From Metapseudomonas otitidis (GTDB lineage Bacteria; Pseudomonadota; Gammaproteobacteria; Pseudomonadales; Pseudomonadaceae), in the NCBI RefSeq assembly GCF_900111835.1, contig NZ_FOJP01000002.1, forward strand, positions 124,001 through 188,000: a DNA stretch of 64,000 nt, read 5' to 3'. This document shows, in pieces, positions 7,918 through 17,290 of this stretch. A program made the translations under genes and the position numbers. Positions within the stretch are counted from its first letter, which is position 1. Each line of letters begins with the position of its first letter. The notes under the pieces were generated by a model. The model was not told the origin of the DNA. It saw nothing but the letters and a program-made list of their open reading frames with translations, and ran no database searches.

Positions 7918-9279
7918 TTACCGCCTGATCTGCTTCAGCGTCTCGGCGATGAGGAAGGCCAACTCCAGGGACTGGTCGGCGTTCAGGCGCGGGTCGCAGT
8001 GGGTGTGGTAGCGGTCGGAGAGGCCGTCTTCGGTGATGGGGCGGGCGCCACCGATGCACTCGGTGACGTTCTGCCCGGTCATCTCGATGTGGATGCCGCC
8101 GGCATGGCTGCCTTCGGCCTGGTGCACCTGGAAGAACTGCTTGACCTCGGAAAGGATGATGGCGAAGTCACGGGTCTTGTAGCCGCTGGAGGCCTTGATG
8201 GTGTTGCCGTGCATCGGGTCCGAACTCCACAGCACCTTGCGGCCCTCGGCCTGCACGGTGCGGATCAGCCGCGGCAGGTGCTCGCCGACCTTCTCGGCGC
8301 CCATGCGCACGATGAGGTTGAGGCGGCCCGGGTCGTTGTCCGGGTTGAGGATGTCGATCAGGCGGATCAGGTCTTCGCTCGGCATGCTCGGACCGACCTT
8401 GACGCCGATGGGGTTGCCGACGCCGCGCAGGAACTCGACGTGGGCACCGTCCAGCTGGCGGGTGCGGTCGCCGATCCAGAGCATGTGGGCGGAGCAGTCG
8501 TACCAGCCGCCGGTGAGGCTGTCGCGGCGCACGAAGGCCTGTTCGTAGTTCAGCAGCAGTGCTTCGTGGGCGGTGAAGAAGCTCGCTTCGCGCAGTTGCG
8601 GGGCACTGTCCAGGCCGCAGGCGCGCATGAAGGCGAGGGTCTCGTCGATGCGGTCGGCGAGCTGGCTGTACTTCTCCGTCAGCGCCGAGTTGGCGATGAA
8701 GTCGAGGTTCCACTGGTGCACCTGGTGCACATCGGCGAAGCCGCCCTGGGCGAAGGCGCGCAGCAGGTTCAGGCTGGCGGTGGACTGGTGGTAGGCCTGC
8801 AGCAGGCGTTCCGGGTCGGGGATGCGGCTGGCTTCGTCGAAGCCGATGCCGTTGACGATGTCGCCCCGGTAGGCGGGCAGGGTGACGCCACCGATGGTCT
8901 CGTCATTGGCCGAGCGCGGCTTGGCGAACTGGCCGGCCATGCGCCCCACCTTCACCACCGGGCAGCCGGCGGCGAAGGTCATGACGATGGCCATCTGCAG
9001 CAGCACCTTGAAGGTGTCGCGGATCTTCGCGGCGGAGAACTCGGCGAAGCTCTCGGCGCAGTCGCCACCCTGCAGCAGGAAGGCGCGCCCTTCGGTGACC
9101 TCGGCGAACTGCCGGCGCAGTTCGCGGGCCTCGCCGGCGAACACCAGCGGCGGGTAGCTGGCCAGGGTCTGCTCGACTTGGGCCAGGCGGGCGGCATCGG
9201 GGTAGACAGGTTGTTGCAGGATGGGCCGGGTTCTCCAGCTGTCCGGGCTCCAGGGGGCGTGGTGCGAGGTGTCGTTCAT
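7918..9279 (-). CDS. Class II 3-deoxy-7-phosphoheptulonate (DAHP) synthase
   Basis: A 453-residue cytosolic enzyme condensing phosphoenolpyruvate and erythrose 4-phosphate, the first step of the shikimate pathway. The N-terminus [15 protein letters not shown], the metal/PEP motif [11 protein letters not shown] and the C-terminal SSDPMHGNT identify the class II (plant/PhzC-like) type rather than the AroFGH type. Pseudomonads carry such a primary-metabolism paralogue. No phenazine genes are near, so a dedicated PhzC role is not supported. It ends against the pyrF terminator. Confidence 0.93.
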   Translation of the reverse strand: MNDTSHHAPWSPDSWRTRPILQQPVYPDAARLAQVEQTLASYPPLVFAGEARELRRQFAEVTEGRAFLLQGGDCAESFAEFSAAKIRDTFKVLLQMAIVMTFAAGCPVVKVGRMAGQFAKPRSANDETIGGVTLPAYRGDIVNGIGFDEASRIPDPERLLQAYHQSTASLNLLRAFAQGGFADVHQVHQWNLDFIANSALTEKYSQLADRIDETLAFMRACGLDSAPQLREASFFTAHEALLLNYEQAFVRRDSLTGGWYDCSAHMLWIGDRTRQLDGAHVEFLRGVGNPIGVKVGPSMPSEDLIRLIDILNPDNDPGRLNLIVRMGAEKVGEHLPRLIRTVQAEGRKVLWSSDPMHGNTIKASSGYKTRDFAIILSEVKQFFQVHQAEGSHAGGIHIEMTGQNVTECIGGARPITEDGLSDRYHTHCDPRLNADQSLELAFLIAETLKQIRR

Positions 9280-9344
9280 CGAGGGCTCGAAAGGGGCGGG
9301 CGGGGCGATGGCGAATGGTAACCGAAAGCCCCGCCGGCCCGCGA

Positions 9345-10673
9345 TCAGGCCGGGGCGTGTCGCCCTTGCGGGGCATCGGCCAGGTCGCGGCGCAGGGCGT
9401 CGATGTGCTGGCGCAGGGCGGCGCGGTAGCTGTCCTTGTGTACGTAGTAGGCCATGCGCGCCAGGGGCAGGTAGGCGTAGCCGCCGTCCACGCGCTGGCC
9501 GGCTCGCTCGGCCTTGGTCCGGGCCAGGTGTTCGGCGGAGGCGGCGCCGGCCTGGCGCTGGCGGATGAACAGCGCCACCAGCTCGGCCTGCTCCGCGCGG
9601 CCCTGCCAGCCCAGGCCGGAGGCCTCGACCATGCCGAGCATGAACAGGTTGTCGTACCGGGGATGGAAGATGTTCAGGTACAGCGCCGGCGCGTCGGCGT
9701 CCTCGCGCCAGTTCAGCGCGTCGCGGCTGATGAAGGGGTAGTCCAGGCGGTAGCCGGTGGCTTGCAGGATGAGGTCGTAGTCGCCCCGCTGGCCGTCGCT
9801 GAAGGTGACGCCGTGGCCTTCGACCGCCTGCACGTCGGGGCGCGCACGGATGTCGCCATGGCCGAGGTGGTGCAGTACCAGAGAGTTCACCACCGGGTGC
9901 GCCTCGTAGAGCCGGTAGTCCGGGTCGGGCAGGCCGTAGTCCGAGGGCTTGCCGATCAGCGCGCGCACCAGGGCGGCGTCGAGGCGCTGCTTGAGCGGGC
10001 GAGGCAGCTTCACTGCGCCGCCGAAGGTGTCGATGGGCCGGCCGAGCAGGAATTTGGGCAGGAAGTAGTAGCCCCGGCGTACCGAGAGGTCCACCGAGCG
10101 GGCGCGGTGCACCGCGTCCACGGCGATGTCACAGGCGGAGTTGCCGCAGCCGATCACCAGCACGCGCTTGCCCTCGAATACCGCCGCCGAGCGGTACTGC
10201 GCCGAATGCAGCTGCTCGCCGGCGAAGTGGCCCGGCAGCGGCGGCTGGTTGGGGGTGTGCAGCGTGCCGCTGGCGATCAGCACTCCGTCCACCTGCCACT
10301 CCCGTGCCTGGCCCGCCTGGCGAGTGCGTACGCGCCAGCCTTCGCCCTGGGGCTCGATGCGTTCCACCGTGGTGCCGAACTGGTAGTGCCCATGCAGGCC
10401 GAAGTGCCGCGCGTAGTCGTGGAAGTAGCGGCGCATCTCGCGGTGGTGCGGGTAGGGCGCCACGTCGTCGGCCATGGGGAATTCGCTGAACTCGGTGGTG
10501 CGCTTCGAGGAGATCAGGTGCGCCGATTCGTAGAGCGTGCTGTGGGGGTTTTCGATGTCCCAGAGCCCGCCGACGTCCTGGTGCTGCTCGAAGCCGACGA
10601 AGGGAATGCCGTGGCGTTGCAGCTGGCGGGCCGCGCTCAGGCCGGCGGGGCCGGCGCCGATGATGGCGTACAT
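9345..10673 (-). CDS. Flavin-containing monooxygenase-like NAD(P)-binding protein
   Basis: A 442-residue FMO-type flavoprotein. It has the N-terminal FAD-binding Rossmann motif [15 protein letters not shown], the second nucleotide-binding motif [14 protein letters not shown] near residue 175, and [14 protein letters not shown] in place of the usual ATG-type motif. The strict FMO signature FxGxxxH is present in degenerate form ([15 protein letters not shown]). It probably oxygenates a small organic substrate using NADPH; the substrate is unknown. I use the ATG at 10673, which has AGAGGTGCTTTCC in front of it; the frame remains open for 28 further codons upstream. Monocistronic. Confidence 0.85.
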   Translation of the reverse strand: MYAIIGAGPAGLSAARQLQRHGIPFVGFEQHQDVGGLWDIENPHSTLYESAHLISSKRTTEFSEFPMADDVAPYPHHREMRRYFHDYARHFGLHGHYQFGTTVERIEPQGEGWRVRTRQAGQAREWQVDGVLIASGTLHTPNQPPLPGHFAGEQLHSAQYRSAAVFEGKRVLVIGCGNSACDIAVDAVHRARSVDLSVRRGYYFLPKFLLGRPIDTFGGAVKLPRPLKQRLDAALVRALIGKPSDYGLPDPDYRLYEAHPVVNSLVLHHLGHGDIRARPDVQAVEGHGVTFSDGQRGDYDLILQATGYRLDYPFISRDALNWREDADAPALYLNIFHPRYDNLFMLGMVEASGLGWQGRAEQAELVALFIRQRQAGAASAEHLARTKAERAGQRVDGGYAYLPLARMAYYVHKDSYRAALRQHIDALRRDLADAPQGRHAPA

Positions 10674-10830
10674 GGGGAAAGCACCTCTTGGCTGGTATTC
10701 TTCTCGGGCTTTTTTGCCGGGCCTTGGCCTGGACGGATTATGGCGAGGTGCGTGCACTTCGCTTCAATGGCAAACGGCGCCGTTGTGGCGCGACCCTGGT
10801 GCGAATTGTCACAGGGCGTGGGGAGAGGGG

Positions 10831-11577
10831 ATGCGCGAGGAGCGATTGCTCGCCGAGGTGCACGATGCCTTCGGCGTGATCCGGGTACTGGAAGTGGGCG
10901 ACTACCGCTTCCTCGAATTCGGCGAGGCGGTGGAGCAGAGCTGTGTCTTCACCGCCGATCCCAGTTGGCTGGAGTACGACTACACCCGCGCCATGCTGGT
11001 GGGGGCGCTGTGCCACGAGGCGCCGGAGAGCGCGCTGTTCCTCGGCCTGGGCGCTGGCACCCTGACCCAGGCGTGCATGAAGTTCCTGCCGCTGGATGAC
11101 GTGGAAGTGGTGGAGCTGCGCCCGGACGTGCCGCGCCTCGCCATGGAGTACCTGGGGCTGGACGACGACCCGCGCCTGACGGTGCGGATCGGCGATGCCC
11201 TGGAGCTGCTGCCGACGACCGAGACGGCCGACCTGATCTTCGTCGACCTCTACACCGACACCGGCCCGGGCGTTGGCCACCTGGCCTGGCGCTTCCTGGA
11301 GGACTGCCAGAAGCGCCTCAACCCGGGCGGCTGGTTGGTGATCAACCAGTGGGCCGGCGACGATGGCCGCCCGTTGGGAGCAGCGCTGCTGCGCGGGCTG
11401 TTCCACCGTCACTACTGGGAGTGTCCGGTGAAGGAGGGCAACGTGGTGCTGATCATCCCGGCGGACCTGGACCAGCACCTCGACCAGACGGCCCTCCGAG
11501 CCCGCGCCGAAGCCCTGGCGCCGCGCCTGGGCTACTCCCTGCAACCGCTGCTGGACGTGCTCCGCGAGGCCACCTGA
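10831..11577 (+). CDS. Spermidine synthase-like (SpeE fold) protein
   Basis: A 248-residue protein with a Rossmann-like SAM/dcSAM-binding core: LFLGLGAGTLTQ, then VEVVELRPDV (acidic residue binding the cofactor), RIGDALELLP and the active-site strand ADLIFVDLYTD. That is the polyamine synthase superfamily order. The N-terminal beta-domain is shorter than in true SpeE, and the canonical GGGDG loop is GLGAGT. It may therefore be a methyltransferase or aminopropyltransferase-like protein rather than a proven spermidine synthase. The ATG follows GGGGAGAGGGG. Monocistronic, with tpx 124 bp downstream. Confidence 0.8.
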   Translation: MREERLLAEVHDAFGVIRVLEVGDYRFLEFGEAVEQSCVFTADPSWLEYDYTRAMLVGALCHEAPESALFLGLGAGTLTQACMKFLPLDDVEVVELRPDVPRLAMEYLGLDDDPRLTVRIGDALELLPTTETADLIFVDLYTDTGPGVGHLAWRFLEDCQKRLNPGGWLVINQWAGDDGRPLGAALLRGLFHRHYWECPVKEGNVVLIIPADLDQHLDQTALRARAEALAPRLGYSLQPLLDVLREAT

Positions 11578-11701
11578 GCCGCGCGGGAGCCAGCGTCATG
11601 GCCGAGGGTGATCGAAAGTCTGACTTGCCGGTCGGAATTCATTATCCTGCGGCCTCCAACTTGCTGTGCCGTACAACCCATCACTAAGAAGGACAATCCA
11701 A

Positions 11702-12199
11702 ATGGCTCAAGTAACCCTCAAGGGCAACCCGGTTTCCGTCGACGGCCAACTGCCGGCCAAGGGCGCCCAGGCGCCGGCGTTCAGCCTGGTTGGCAGCAAC
11801 CTGGCCGACGTGACCCTGGCCAGCCTGGCCGGCAAGCGCAAGGTGCTGAACATCTTCCCGAGCGTGGACACCCCCACCTGTGCCACCTCCGTGCGCAAGT
11901 TCAACGCCGAAGCCAGCAAGCTGGCCAACACCGTGGTGCTGTGCATTTCCGCTGACCTGCCGTTTGCCCAGAGCCGCTTCTGCGGTGCCGAAGGCCTGGA
12001 GAACGTGATCAACCTGTCCACCATGCGTGGCGCCCAGTTCCTCAAGGACTATGGCGTGGCCATCTCCAGCGGCCCCCTGGCCGGCGTCGCCGCCCGTGCC
12101 GTGGTGGTGCTGGACGAGAACGACAAGGTGCTGCACAGCGAGCTGGTCGCCGAGATCGCCGACGAGCCGAACTACGCGGCTGCCATCGCCGCCCTCTGA
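11702..12199 (+). CDS. tpx: Thiol peroxidase (atypical 2-Cys peroxiredoxin)
   Basis: A 165-residue protein, standard for Tpx. The peroxidatic Cys lies in [14 protein letters not shown] and the resolving Cys in SRFCGAEG. The conserved Arg is in the loop around STMRG. It reduces lipid and other hydroperoxides with thioredoxin; in many bacteria it sits in the periplasm, but no cleavable signal is seen here. The start at 11702 has AAGGACAATCCAA upstream. Single gene closed by a strong terminator. Confidence 0.95.
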   Translation: MAQVTLKGNPVSVDGQLPAKGAQAPAFSLVGSNLADVTLASLAGKRKVLNIFPSVDTPTCATSVRKFNAEASKLANTVVLCISADLPFAQSRFCGAEGLENVINLSTMRGAQFLKDYGVAISSGPLAGVAARAVVVLDENDKVLHSELVAEIADEPNYAAAIAAL

Positions 12200-12218
12200 G
12201 CGTGCGGTGAATGAAGAA

Positions 12219-12243
12219 GGGAGGCCTTGGGCCTCCCTTTTTT
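12219..12243 (+). terminator. Terminator after tpx
   Basis: GGGAGGC-CTTGG-GCCTCCC stem followed by six T residues. Confidence 0.9.
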
Positions 12244-12295
12244 GTGGGTGCTCGCTTGGCGTTCGGGGCATTGCTGCCCCGGCAGCCGTGGGGCA

Positions 12296-13186
12296 TCAGT
12301 CAGCCAGGTTCTGCGCTTCCCGCTCGCGGTTGCGGGGCTTGGGGGCGAAGCGGGCGGCCAGGCGCATGGAGGTGGTGACCAGGCGCTGGTAGAGGGTCGG
12401 CAGCAGGCGCTGCATGCCGTCCAGGGCCCAGGCGTCGGCGCCGATGAGGATGCGTCGGCTGTCGCGCAGCACGCCGCGCAGGATCACCGAGGCGGCCTTG
12501 TCGGGGGTGGTGCGCAGCAGCTGGTCGTTGAACTGCTTGCGGGCCTGGTCGGCCTCCTGGCCGGTGACGCGGGCGAGGCTGGCGTTCATGCGCGCGGTCT
12601 TGGCGATGTTGGTCTTGATGCCGCCGGGGTGCACGCAGCTGGCGGAGACGCCGCAGCCTTCCATGTCCAGCTCCTGGCGCAGGGCTTCGGTGAAGCCGCG
12701 CACGGCGAACTTGGTGGCGTTGTAGGCGCTCATGCCCGGCTGGGCGAACAGGCCGAACACGCTGGAGACGTTGACCACGTGGCCTTCGCCGGTGGCCTTG
12801 ATGTGCGGCAGGAAGGCCTTGGTGCCGTGCATCACGCCCCAGAAGTTGATGTTCATGATCCATTCGTACTCGGCGTAGTCGCTGCCTTCGACGGTGCCGG
12901 CGTGGGCGACACCGGCGTTGTTGAAGATCAGGTTGACGTGGCCATGGTCGAGCACCACTTGGTCGGCCCAGGCGTGCATGGCTTCGCGGTCGGCGACGTT
13001 GACCGGGGTGTGGGTGACCGTGACGCCGAGCTTGCGGGCCTGATCGGCGGTTTCCGCCAGGCCTTCGACATTCACGTCGGACAGGGCCAGGTGGCAGCCC
13101 TGGCGGGCGAGGGCGTAGGCCAGGGCGCGGCCGATGCCGGAGCCGGCGCCGGTGATGGCGGCCACTTTGTTCTCGAAGGACTTCAT
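12296..13186 (-). CDS. Short-chain dehydrogenase/reductase
   Basis: A 296-residue classical SDR. It has the NAD(P)-binding TGAGSGIG motif near residue 12, the NNAG strand, catalytic Ser in VNVSSVFG and YNATK (Tyr-x-x-x-Lys). A C-terminal extension of about 40 residues is basic (RLAARFAPKPRNRERE). Its start overlaps the stop of the monooxygenase gene upstream (ATGA), so the two form one translation-coupled operon. In such pairs the SDR usually supplies or removes the ketone or alcohol handled by the monooxygenase; that coupling is inferred. It ends 53 bp from the tpx terminator. Confidence 0.9.
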   Translation of the reverse strand: MKSFENKVAAITGAGSGIGRALAYALARQGCHLALSDVNVEGLAETADQARKLGVTVTHTPVNVADREAMHAWADQVVLDHGHVNLIFNNAGVAHAGTVEGSDYAEYEWIMNINFWGVMHGTKAFLPHIKATGEGHVVNVSSVFGLFAQPGMSAYNATKFAVRGFTEALRQELDMEGCGVSASCVHPGGIKTNIAKTARMNASLARVTGQEADQARKQFNDQLLRTTPDKAASVILRGVLRDSRRILIGADAWALDGMQRLLPTLYQRLVTTSMRLAARFAPKPRNREREAQNLAD

Positions 13187-14742
13187 GCGGTCACCTCCTG
13201 CGGGGCGGCGTTCTGGAAGGCCAGGGGCCCCTGGCCGGCGTGGACCGGCTGCTGCCGGCTGAAGTGGTAGGCGGCGGGGTCGAAGTTGCGGGTCAGCAGG
13301 CGGAAGCGCCAGGTGAAGCCGGGCCAGACGGTGCAGTTGCGGCCGCTGACCGGGTGGATGTACCAGCTCATACAGCCGCCGGCGTTCCACACGGTGTTGC
13401 CGAGGCTGCCCTGGAGCTTGCCGTTGAAGCGGTCCTGGACGTCGCGCTTGACCTCCAGGCTCTGCAGGTGGCGGGTCTTGAGCAGGTCGAGGGCGCCGAG
13501 CACGTAGTGAATCTGCGATTCGATCATGTAGACCATGGAGTTGTGGCCAAGGCCGGTGTTGGGGCCCATGAGGAAGAACAGGTTGGGGAAGCCGGCGGTG
13601 AGGGTGCCCTTGTAGGCTTCCGGACCTTGCGGCCAGGTGTCGAGCAGGTCGACGCCGCCCCGGCCGAACACCACGCCGCGTGGCAGCGGGTCGCTGGGGG
13701 TGAAACCGGTGCCGTAGATGATGGCGTCCACGGTGCGCTCCTGGCCGTCACGGGTGACGATGCTGTTGGCGCGGATCTCCTGGATGCCGTCGGTGATGAC
13801 GTCGACGTTCGGCTGGTTGAGGGCCGGGTAGTAGTCGTTGGAGATGAGCACGCGCTTGCAGCCCATGGTGTAGTCGGGCGTGACCTTGGCGCGCAGGGCG
13901 GGGTCGTTGATCTTGCGCTTGATGTAGTGCTTGGCATACAGCTCGGCGAGCTTCATCACTTTGGGGGTCAGGGCGAAGCCGACCACGCGGCTTTCCAGCA
14001 CGGTGTAGATGAGGCCGCGCCAGAGCTTCTGCGCCAGGGGGAAGCTGCGGAAGCGGTTACGCTCGCGCTCGCTGATGGCGCGGTCCGGCTTGGGCATCAC
14101 CCAGGGGGCGGTGCGCTGGTAGAGGTCGAGGTGGGCGACCTGCTTCTGGATCTGCGGGACGAACTGGATGGCGGAGGCGCCGGTGCCGATCACGGCGACA
14201 CGCTTGCCGGTGAGGTCGTAGTCGTGGTCCCACTGCTGGGAGTGGAAGCTCTTGCCGGTGAAGTTCTCCATGCCCGGCAGGTGGGGAATGGAGGGAGTGG
14301 ACAGGGCGCCCATGCCGGACACCACGAATTGAGCGGTGTAGTGGTTGCCGGCAGCGTCTTCGATCTGCCAGATCTCCTGCTCGTCACTCCAGGCCAGGCG
14401 CTTGATCTCGGTTTCCAGCAGGGTCTTGTCCTGCAGGCGGTACTTCTCCCAGCAGCGTTCCAGGTAGGCCTTGATCTCGCCCTGCTTGGCGAACATGCGC
14501 GTCCATTCCGGGTTCGGCTCGAAGGAGAAGGAGTAGAGGTGGGATTGCACGTCGCAACCGCAGCCCGGGTAGTTGTTGACCCGCCAGGTGCCGCCGACGC
14601 CGGCCTCTTTCTCGAACATGAGGAAGTCGTTCTCGCCGGTCTGCTTGAGGCGGATGGCCATGCCGAGGCCGGAGAAGCCGGAGCCGATGATGGCGATCTT
14701 GCAGTGACGGGCAGGGGGTGTGGGCGTGACGGGCGCGTTCAT
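13183..14742 (-). CDS. Baeyer-Villiger-type flavin monooxygenase
   Basis: A 519-residue flavoprotein with FAD motif IIGSGFSGLGMAIRL near residue 15, the Baeyer-Villiger signature FTGKSFHSQQW (FxGxxxHxxxW) and the NADPH-binding motif VAVIGTGASAIQFVP after it. Family enzymes turn ketones into esters or lactones with O2 and NADPH. Start ATG 14742 follows CAGGAGCCTCTCC. First gene of a two-gene operon, divergent from a TetR regulator across tandem palindromes that probably control both. The substrate is unknown; neighbours suggest alkyl or fatty ketone metabolism. Confidence 0.9.
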   Translation of the reverse strand: MNAPVTPTPPARHCKIAIIGSGFSGLGMAIRLKQTGENDFLMFEKEAGVGGTWRVNNYPGCGCDVQSHLYSFSFEPNPEWTRMFAKQGEIKAYLERCWEKYRLQDKTLLETEIKRLAWSDEQEIWQIEDAAGNHYTAQFVVSGMGALSTPSIPHLPGMENFTGKSFHSQQWDHDYDLTGKRVAVIGTGASAIQFVPQIQKQVAHLDLYQRTAPWVMPKPDRAISERERNRFRSFPLAQKLWRGLIYTVLESRVVGFALTPKVMKLAELYAKHYIKRKINDPALRAKVTPDYTMGCKRVLISNDYYPALNQPNVDVITDGIQEIRANSIVTRDGQERTVDAIIYGTGFTPSDPLPRGVVFGRGGVDLLDTWPQGPEAYKGTLTAGFPNLFFLMGPNTGLGHNSMVYMIESQIHYVLGALDLLKTRHLQSLEVKRDVQDRFNGKLQGSLGNTVWNAGGCMSWYIHPVSGRNCTVWPGFTWRFRLLTRNFDPAAYHFSRQQPVHAGQGPLAFQNAAPQEVTA

Positions 14743-14771
14743 GGAGAGGCTCCTGTTATGATTGTTTTCGC

Positions 14772-14807
14772 GTATACAGCTGTATACCAATGTAGACATC
14801 TGTATAC
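14772..14807. promoter_or_regulatory. Tandem palindromic operators for the divergent TetR regulator
   Basis: GTATACAGCTGTATAC (14772-14787) is a perfect 16-bp palindrome. A second, imperfect copy GTAGACATCTGTATAC lies at 14792-14807, centre-to-centre 20 bp. They sit between the monooxygenase start and the TetR start. The size and placement fit a TetR dimer pair repressing both promoters; the link to this regulator is inferred. Confidence 0.75.
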
Positions 14808-14854
14808 TCGCCAGCAAGCCATTCCCGGACAACCAACCTAAGGTAGGGCCAGAC

Positions 14855-15568
14855 ATGGATTCAGTGGTCGATGAGGAGCAGCTGGCTCCGGATCGCACCC
14901 CTCCCGCCCCCGGCAAACGCCTGCTGATGGAGGCGGCGCTGCGACTGTCGTCCCAGAGCCGCAGCCTGAGCAGCCTGGGCCTGCGCGAACTGGCGCGCGA
15001 GGCGGGGCTCAACCCCAACACCTTCTATCGCCACTTCAAGGACGTGGATGACCTGGGGTTGGCGATCATCCGCAGCATTTCCAGCGAGCTGCGCCAACCT
15101 CTGCGCGACCTGCGCCGTGAGGCTGCGGAGCGTGCGGTGCAGGCGAGCGGGCCGGCATCGCCACAGTTGCTGGGCATCGACATGGGGCGGGGGCGGCGGG
15201 TCTGTCACGAGACGGTGGATCTGTTCTTCGATTTCGTGGCGGGGCACGCCGAGGCCTTCATCATCGGTGTGCGCGAATTGCACGGTGCCTCGCCGGTACT
15301 GCGCGAGGCGCTGCGGCAGGTAATGGACGAGTTCGCCGAGGACATGGCCGAGGACATCATCGAGTTCCGCCTGCTGCCGGCCCAGGTGAGCGAGGGGGTG
15401 GTGCGGCGGGTGTCCAGCCTGATCAGTCGCAACCTGTTCCAGATGTCCCTGGACTTCATCGGCGAGCCCGAGCGGCAGGCGGAGATTCGCCAGGAGGCGG
15501 AGGAGCAGATTCTCTACTTGTTCACCGGTGCAGCGGTGTTGCAGAGCCTGGAGGCGATGGGCCTCTGA
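14855..15568 (+). CDS. TetR-family transcriptional regulator
   Basis: A 237-residue protein. The N-terminal helix-turn-helix LSSLGLRELAREAGLNPNTF, followed by YRHFKDVDDL, is a textbook TetR recognition helix region at about residues 38-67. The C-terminal ligand and dimer domain is helical, with a motif FDFVAGHAEAFIIGVREL. It is divergent from the monooxygenase/SDR operon and presumably represses that operon and itself through the two palindromes between them; the effector is probably a lipophilic substrate. I use ATG 14855; an earlier in-frame start would place the operators inside the coding sequence. Confidence 0.9.
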   Translation: MDSVVDEEQLAPDRTPPAPGKRLLMEAALRLSSQSRSLSSLGLRELAREAGLNPNTFYRHFKDVDDLGLAIIRSISSELRQPLRDLRREAAERAVQASGPASPQLLGIDMGRGRRVCHETVDLFFDFVAGHAEAFIIGVRELHGASPVLREALRQVMDEFAEDMAEDIIEFRLLPAQVSEGVVRRVSSLISRNLFQMSLDFIGEPERQAEIRQEAEEQILYLFTGAAVLQSLEAMGL

Positions 15569-15587
15569 GTGGCTTGCGCTGAGACGG

Positions 15588-15614
15588 AAAAGCCCGGCGA
15601 TGCCGGGCTTTTTC
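15588..15614. terminator. Bidirectional terminator between the TetR gene and the Metal_hydrol gene
   Basis: AAAAGCCCGGC-GA-TGCCGGGCTTTTT; flanking A- and T-runs serve both convergent genes. Confidence 0.9.
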
Positions 15615-15630
15615 ATGGGCGGACGGTGGC

Positions 15631-16464
15631 TCAGCCGGTGAAGCCGAGGCGTTCCTTCCAGCGGCTTTCCAGGGCCTTGGTTTCATGGTCGAAGGGATGG
15701 AAGCCAGGACGGTAGTAGTCCAGGTAGGGCTTGATCATGCGCGGGAAGTAGCCGGTGCGCGGGCCGAACAGGGTCTTCAGGCCGCGGGCCCAGCTGCGCA
15801 GGTTGAACAGTTGGCCGTCCTTGCGCAGCAGGTGGAACTGGAAGGCGCCGATTACGCCGATGAACATCACGCTGGTGAGTGCCATGGTGATGACGCGCTC
15901 GAAGTAGCCGCCACCGACCGCCATGTAGGCGTCGTAGCACACGGCCTTGTGTTCGTTCTCTTCGACGGCGTGCCACATCCACAGTTGGTACATCCGGGTG
16001 TCGTCCATCTGGGTGCTGAGGTCTTCGCGGCGCAGCAACTGCTCGGCCATGGTGGCGGTGAAGTGTTCCAGGGCGCAGGTGGCTGCCAGTCGCTGGCGCT
16101 TGGTGGTGAAGCGGGTGACCCATTCGAGCAGCACCTTGATGCGCAGCTCAAGGCGCTCCAGGTCGATGCCGTGCTCGGCGGCGTAGTCGTTGTAGGTGGC
16201 ATGTTCCTTGGAGTGCATGGCCTCCTGGCCGATGAAGGCGCTGATGTCCTTTTGCAGCTGCGGGTCGCTGATCTGGTCGCGGACGGCGCGCACGCTGTCG
16301 ACGAAGAACTTCTCGCCATAAGGGAACAGCGAGGACAGGTTGTTCATGAAGTGGCTCATGAAGGGATCACCGCTCCACCAGTATTTCTGGGTCCTGGCGA
16401 AGCTGAAGTCCATGCGGCGGACGGGGAAGTTGGCCTTGGGCAGGTTGGCGGTTGCGGTGGTCAT
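15631..16464 (-). CDS. Metal-dependent hydrolase family protein (PF10118 type)
   Basis: A 277-residue protein resembling the predicted metal-dependent hydrolase family often found with lipid-oxidation genes. Conserved acidic and His motifs that could bind a di-metal centre are FIGQEAMHSKEHATYN (about residues 83-98), LEHFTATMAEQLL and WHAVEENEHKAVCYDAY. That is a ferritin-like ExxH pattern. A hydrophobic segment (ITMALTSVMFIGVIGAFQF) suggests membrane association. Start 16464 has a GAGAGGATCC site. It lies convergent to the TetR gene and probably belongs to the same metabolic neighbourhood. The biochemical activity is not established. Confidence 0.75.
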   Translation of the reverse strand: MTTATANLPKANFPVRRMDFSFARTQKYWWSGDPFMSHFMNNLSSLFPYGEKFFVDSVRAVRDQISDPQLQKDISAFIGQEAMHSKEHATYNDYAAEHGIDLERLELRIKVLLEWVTRFTTKRQRLAATCALEHFTATMAEQLLRREDLSTQMDDTRMYQLWMWHAVEENEHKAVCYDAYMAVGGGYFERVITMALTSVMFIGVIGAFQFHLLRKDGQLFNLRSWARGLKTLFGPRTGYFPRMIKPYLDYYRPGFHPFDHETKALESRWKERLGFTG

Positions 16465-16678
16465 GCGTGGATCCTCTCGATTGGGAGCCGTCCCATGTTG
16501 TTGTCTGGCTTTGGGTGACACGTTCGACTGTGTCATTGATCGATGTAACTGTTGAGGATTAACGCAGGTTTTGCCCGCTGGCGCGGACCAACTTTCGGCG
16601 GGTCGTGATGGGCTGAGGCGTAGGGGAGGGGATGCGGAGGTGGGAAGACGGGCCGCGCGAGGACGGCCCGGAGGGCGA

Positions 16679-17227
16679 TTACTTTTCGTCGAGGCGGAAG
16701 GCGGTGAGGGCGAAGGTGGGAATGCCGGCGTCCTGCAGGCGCTCGGAGCCGCCCAGTTCCGGCAGGTCGATGATGGCGGCGGCCTCGACCACCCTGGCGC
16801 CCATGCGGCGTACGAGGCTGGCGGCGGCGAGCAGGGTGCCGCCGGTGGCGATCAGGTCATCGAAGATCAGGACCTTGTCGCCGTCGCACAGGCTGTCGGC
16901 ATGCACTTCGAGGAAGGCTTCGCCGTATTCGGTCTGGTAGCCCTCGGCGAGCACGTCGGCCGGCAGCTTGCCCTGCTTGCGGAACAGCACCAGGGGCTTG
17001 TTCAGGGCGTAGGCGACGATCGAGCCGATCAGGAAGCCCCGGGCGTCCATGGCGCCGATGTGGCTGAAGTCCGCCTCCACGTAACGCTGGACGAAGCTGT
17101 CCACCACCAGGCGCAGGCCGCGCGGGGACTGGAAGAGCGGGGTGATGTCGCGGAACACCACGCCGGGCTTGGGGAAGTCCACCACGGGACGGATCAGGGT
17201 CTTGATATCGAGGGCGTCGAAGTTCAT
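16679..17227 (-). CDS. apt: Adenine phosphoribosyltransferase
   Basis: A 182-residue cytosolic purine salvage enzyme (adenine plus PRPP gives AMP). The PRPP-binding loop [14 protein letters not shown] and the N-terminal [15 protein letters not shown] motif are diagnostic. Start 17227 is preceded by GGAGGAGGTGAGAGG-like purine runs further upstream and CTGTTGCG immediately before it. Order anr-apt on the same strand, 63 bp apart, as in P. aeruginosa. Confidence 0.95.
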   Translation of the reverse strand: MNFDALDIKTLIRPVVDFPKPGVVFRDITPLFQSPRGLRLVVDSFVQRYVEADFSHIGAMDARGFLIGSIVAYALNKPLVLFRKQGKLPADVLAEGYQTEYGEAFLEVHADSLCDGDKVLIFDDLIATGGTLLAAASLVRRMGARVVEAAAIIDLPELGGSERLQDAGIPTFALTAFRLDEK

Positions 17228-17264
17228 CGCAACAGCCTGCTGGAGGAGGTGAGAGGAAAGGAAC

Positions 17265-17284
17265 GTGCCGGCGGGCGCCGGCAC
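17265..17284 (-). terminator. Stem-loop in the anr-apt intergenic gap
   Basis: GTGCCGGC-GGGC-GCCGGCAC, a perfect 8-bp stem just downstream of the anr stop. There is no T-run after it on the minus strand, so it may attenuate or stabilise rather than fully terminate. Confidence 0.5.
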
Positions 17285-17290
17285 GGTGGA

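Noticed and set aside
7900-11099. Long plus-strand frames opposite the DAHP synthase and flavin monooxygenase genes
   Set aside because: No motif, no ribosome site and biased composition; the minus-strand genes explain the region fully.
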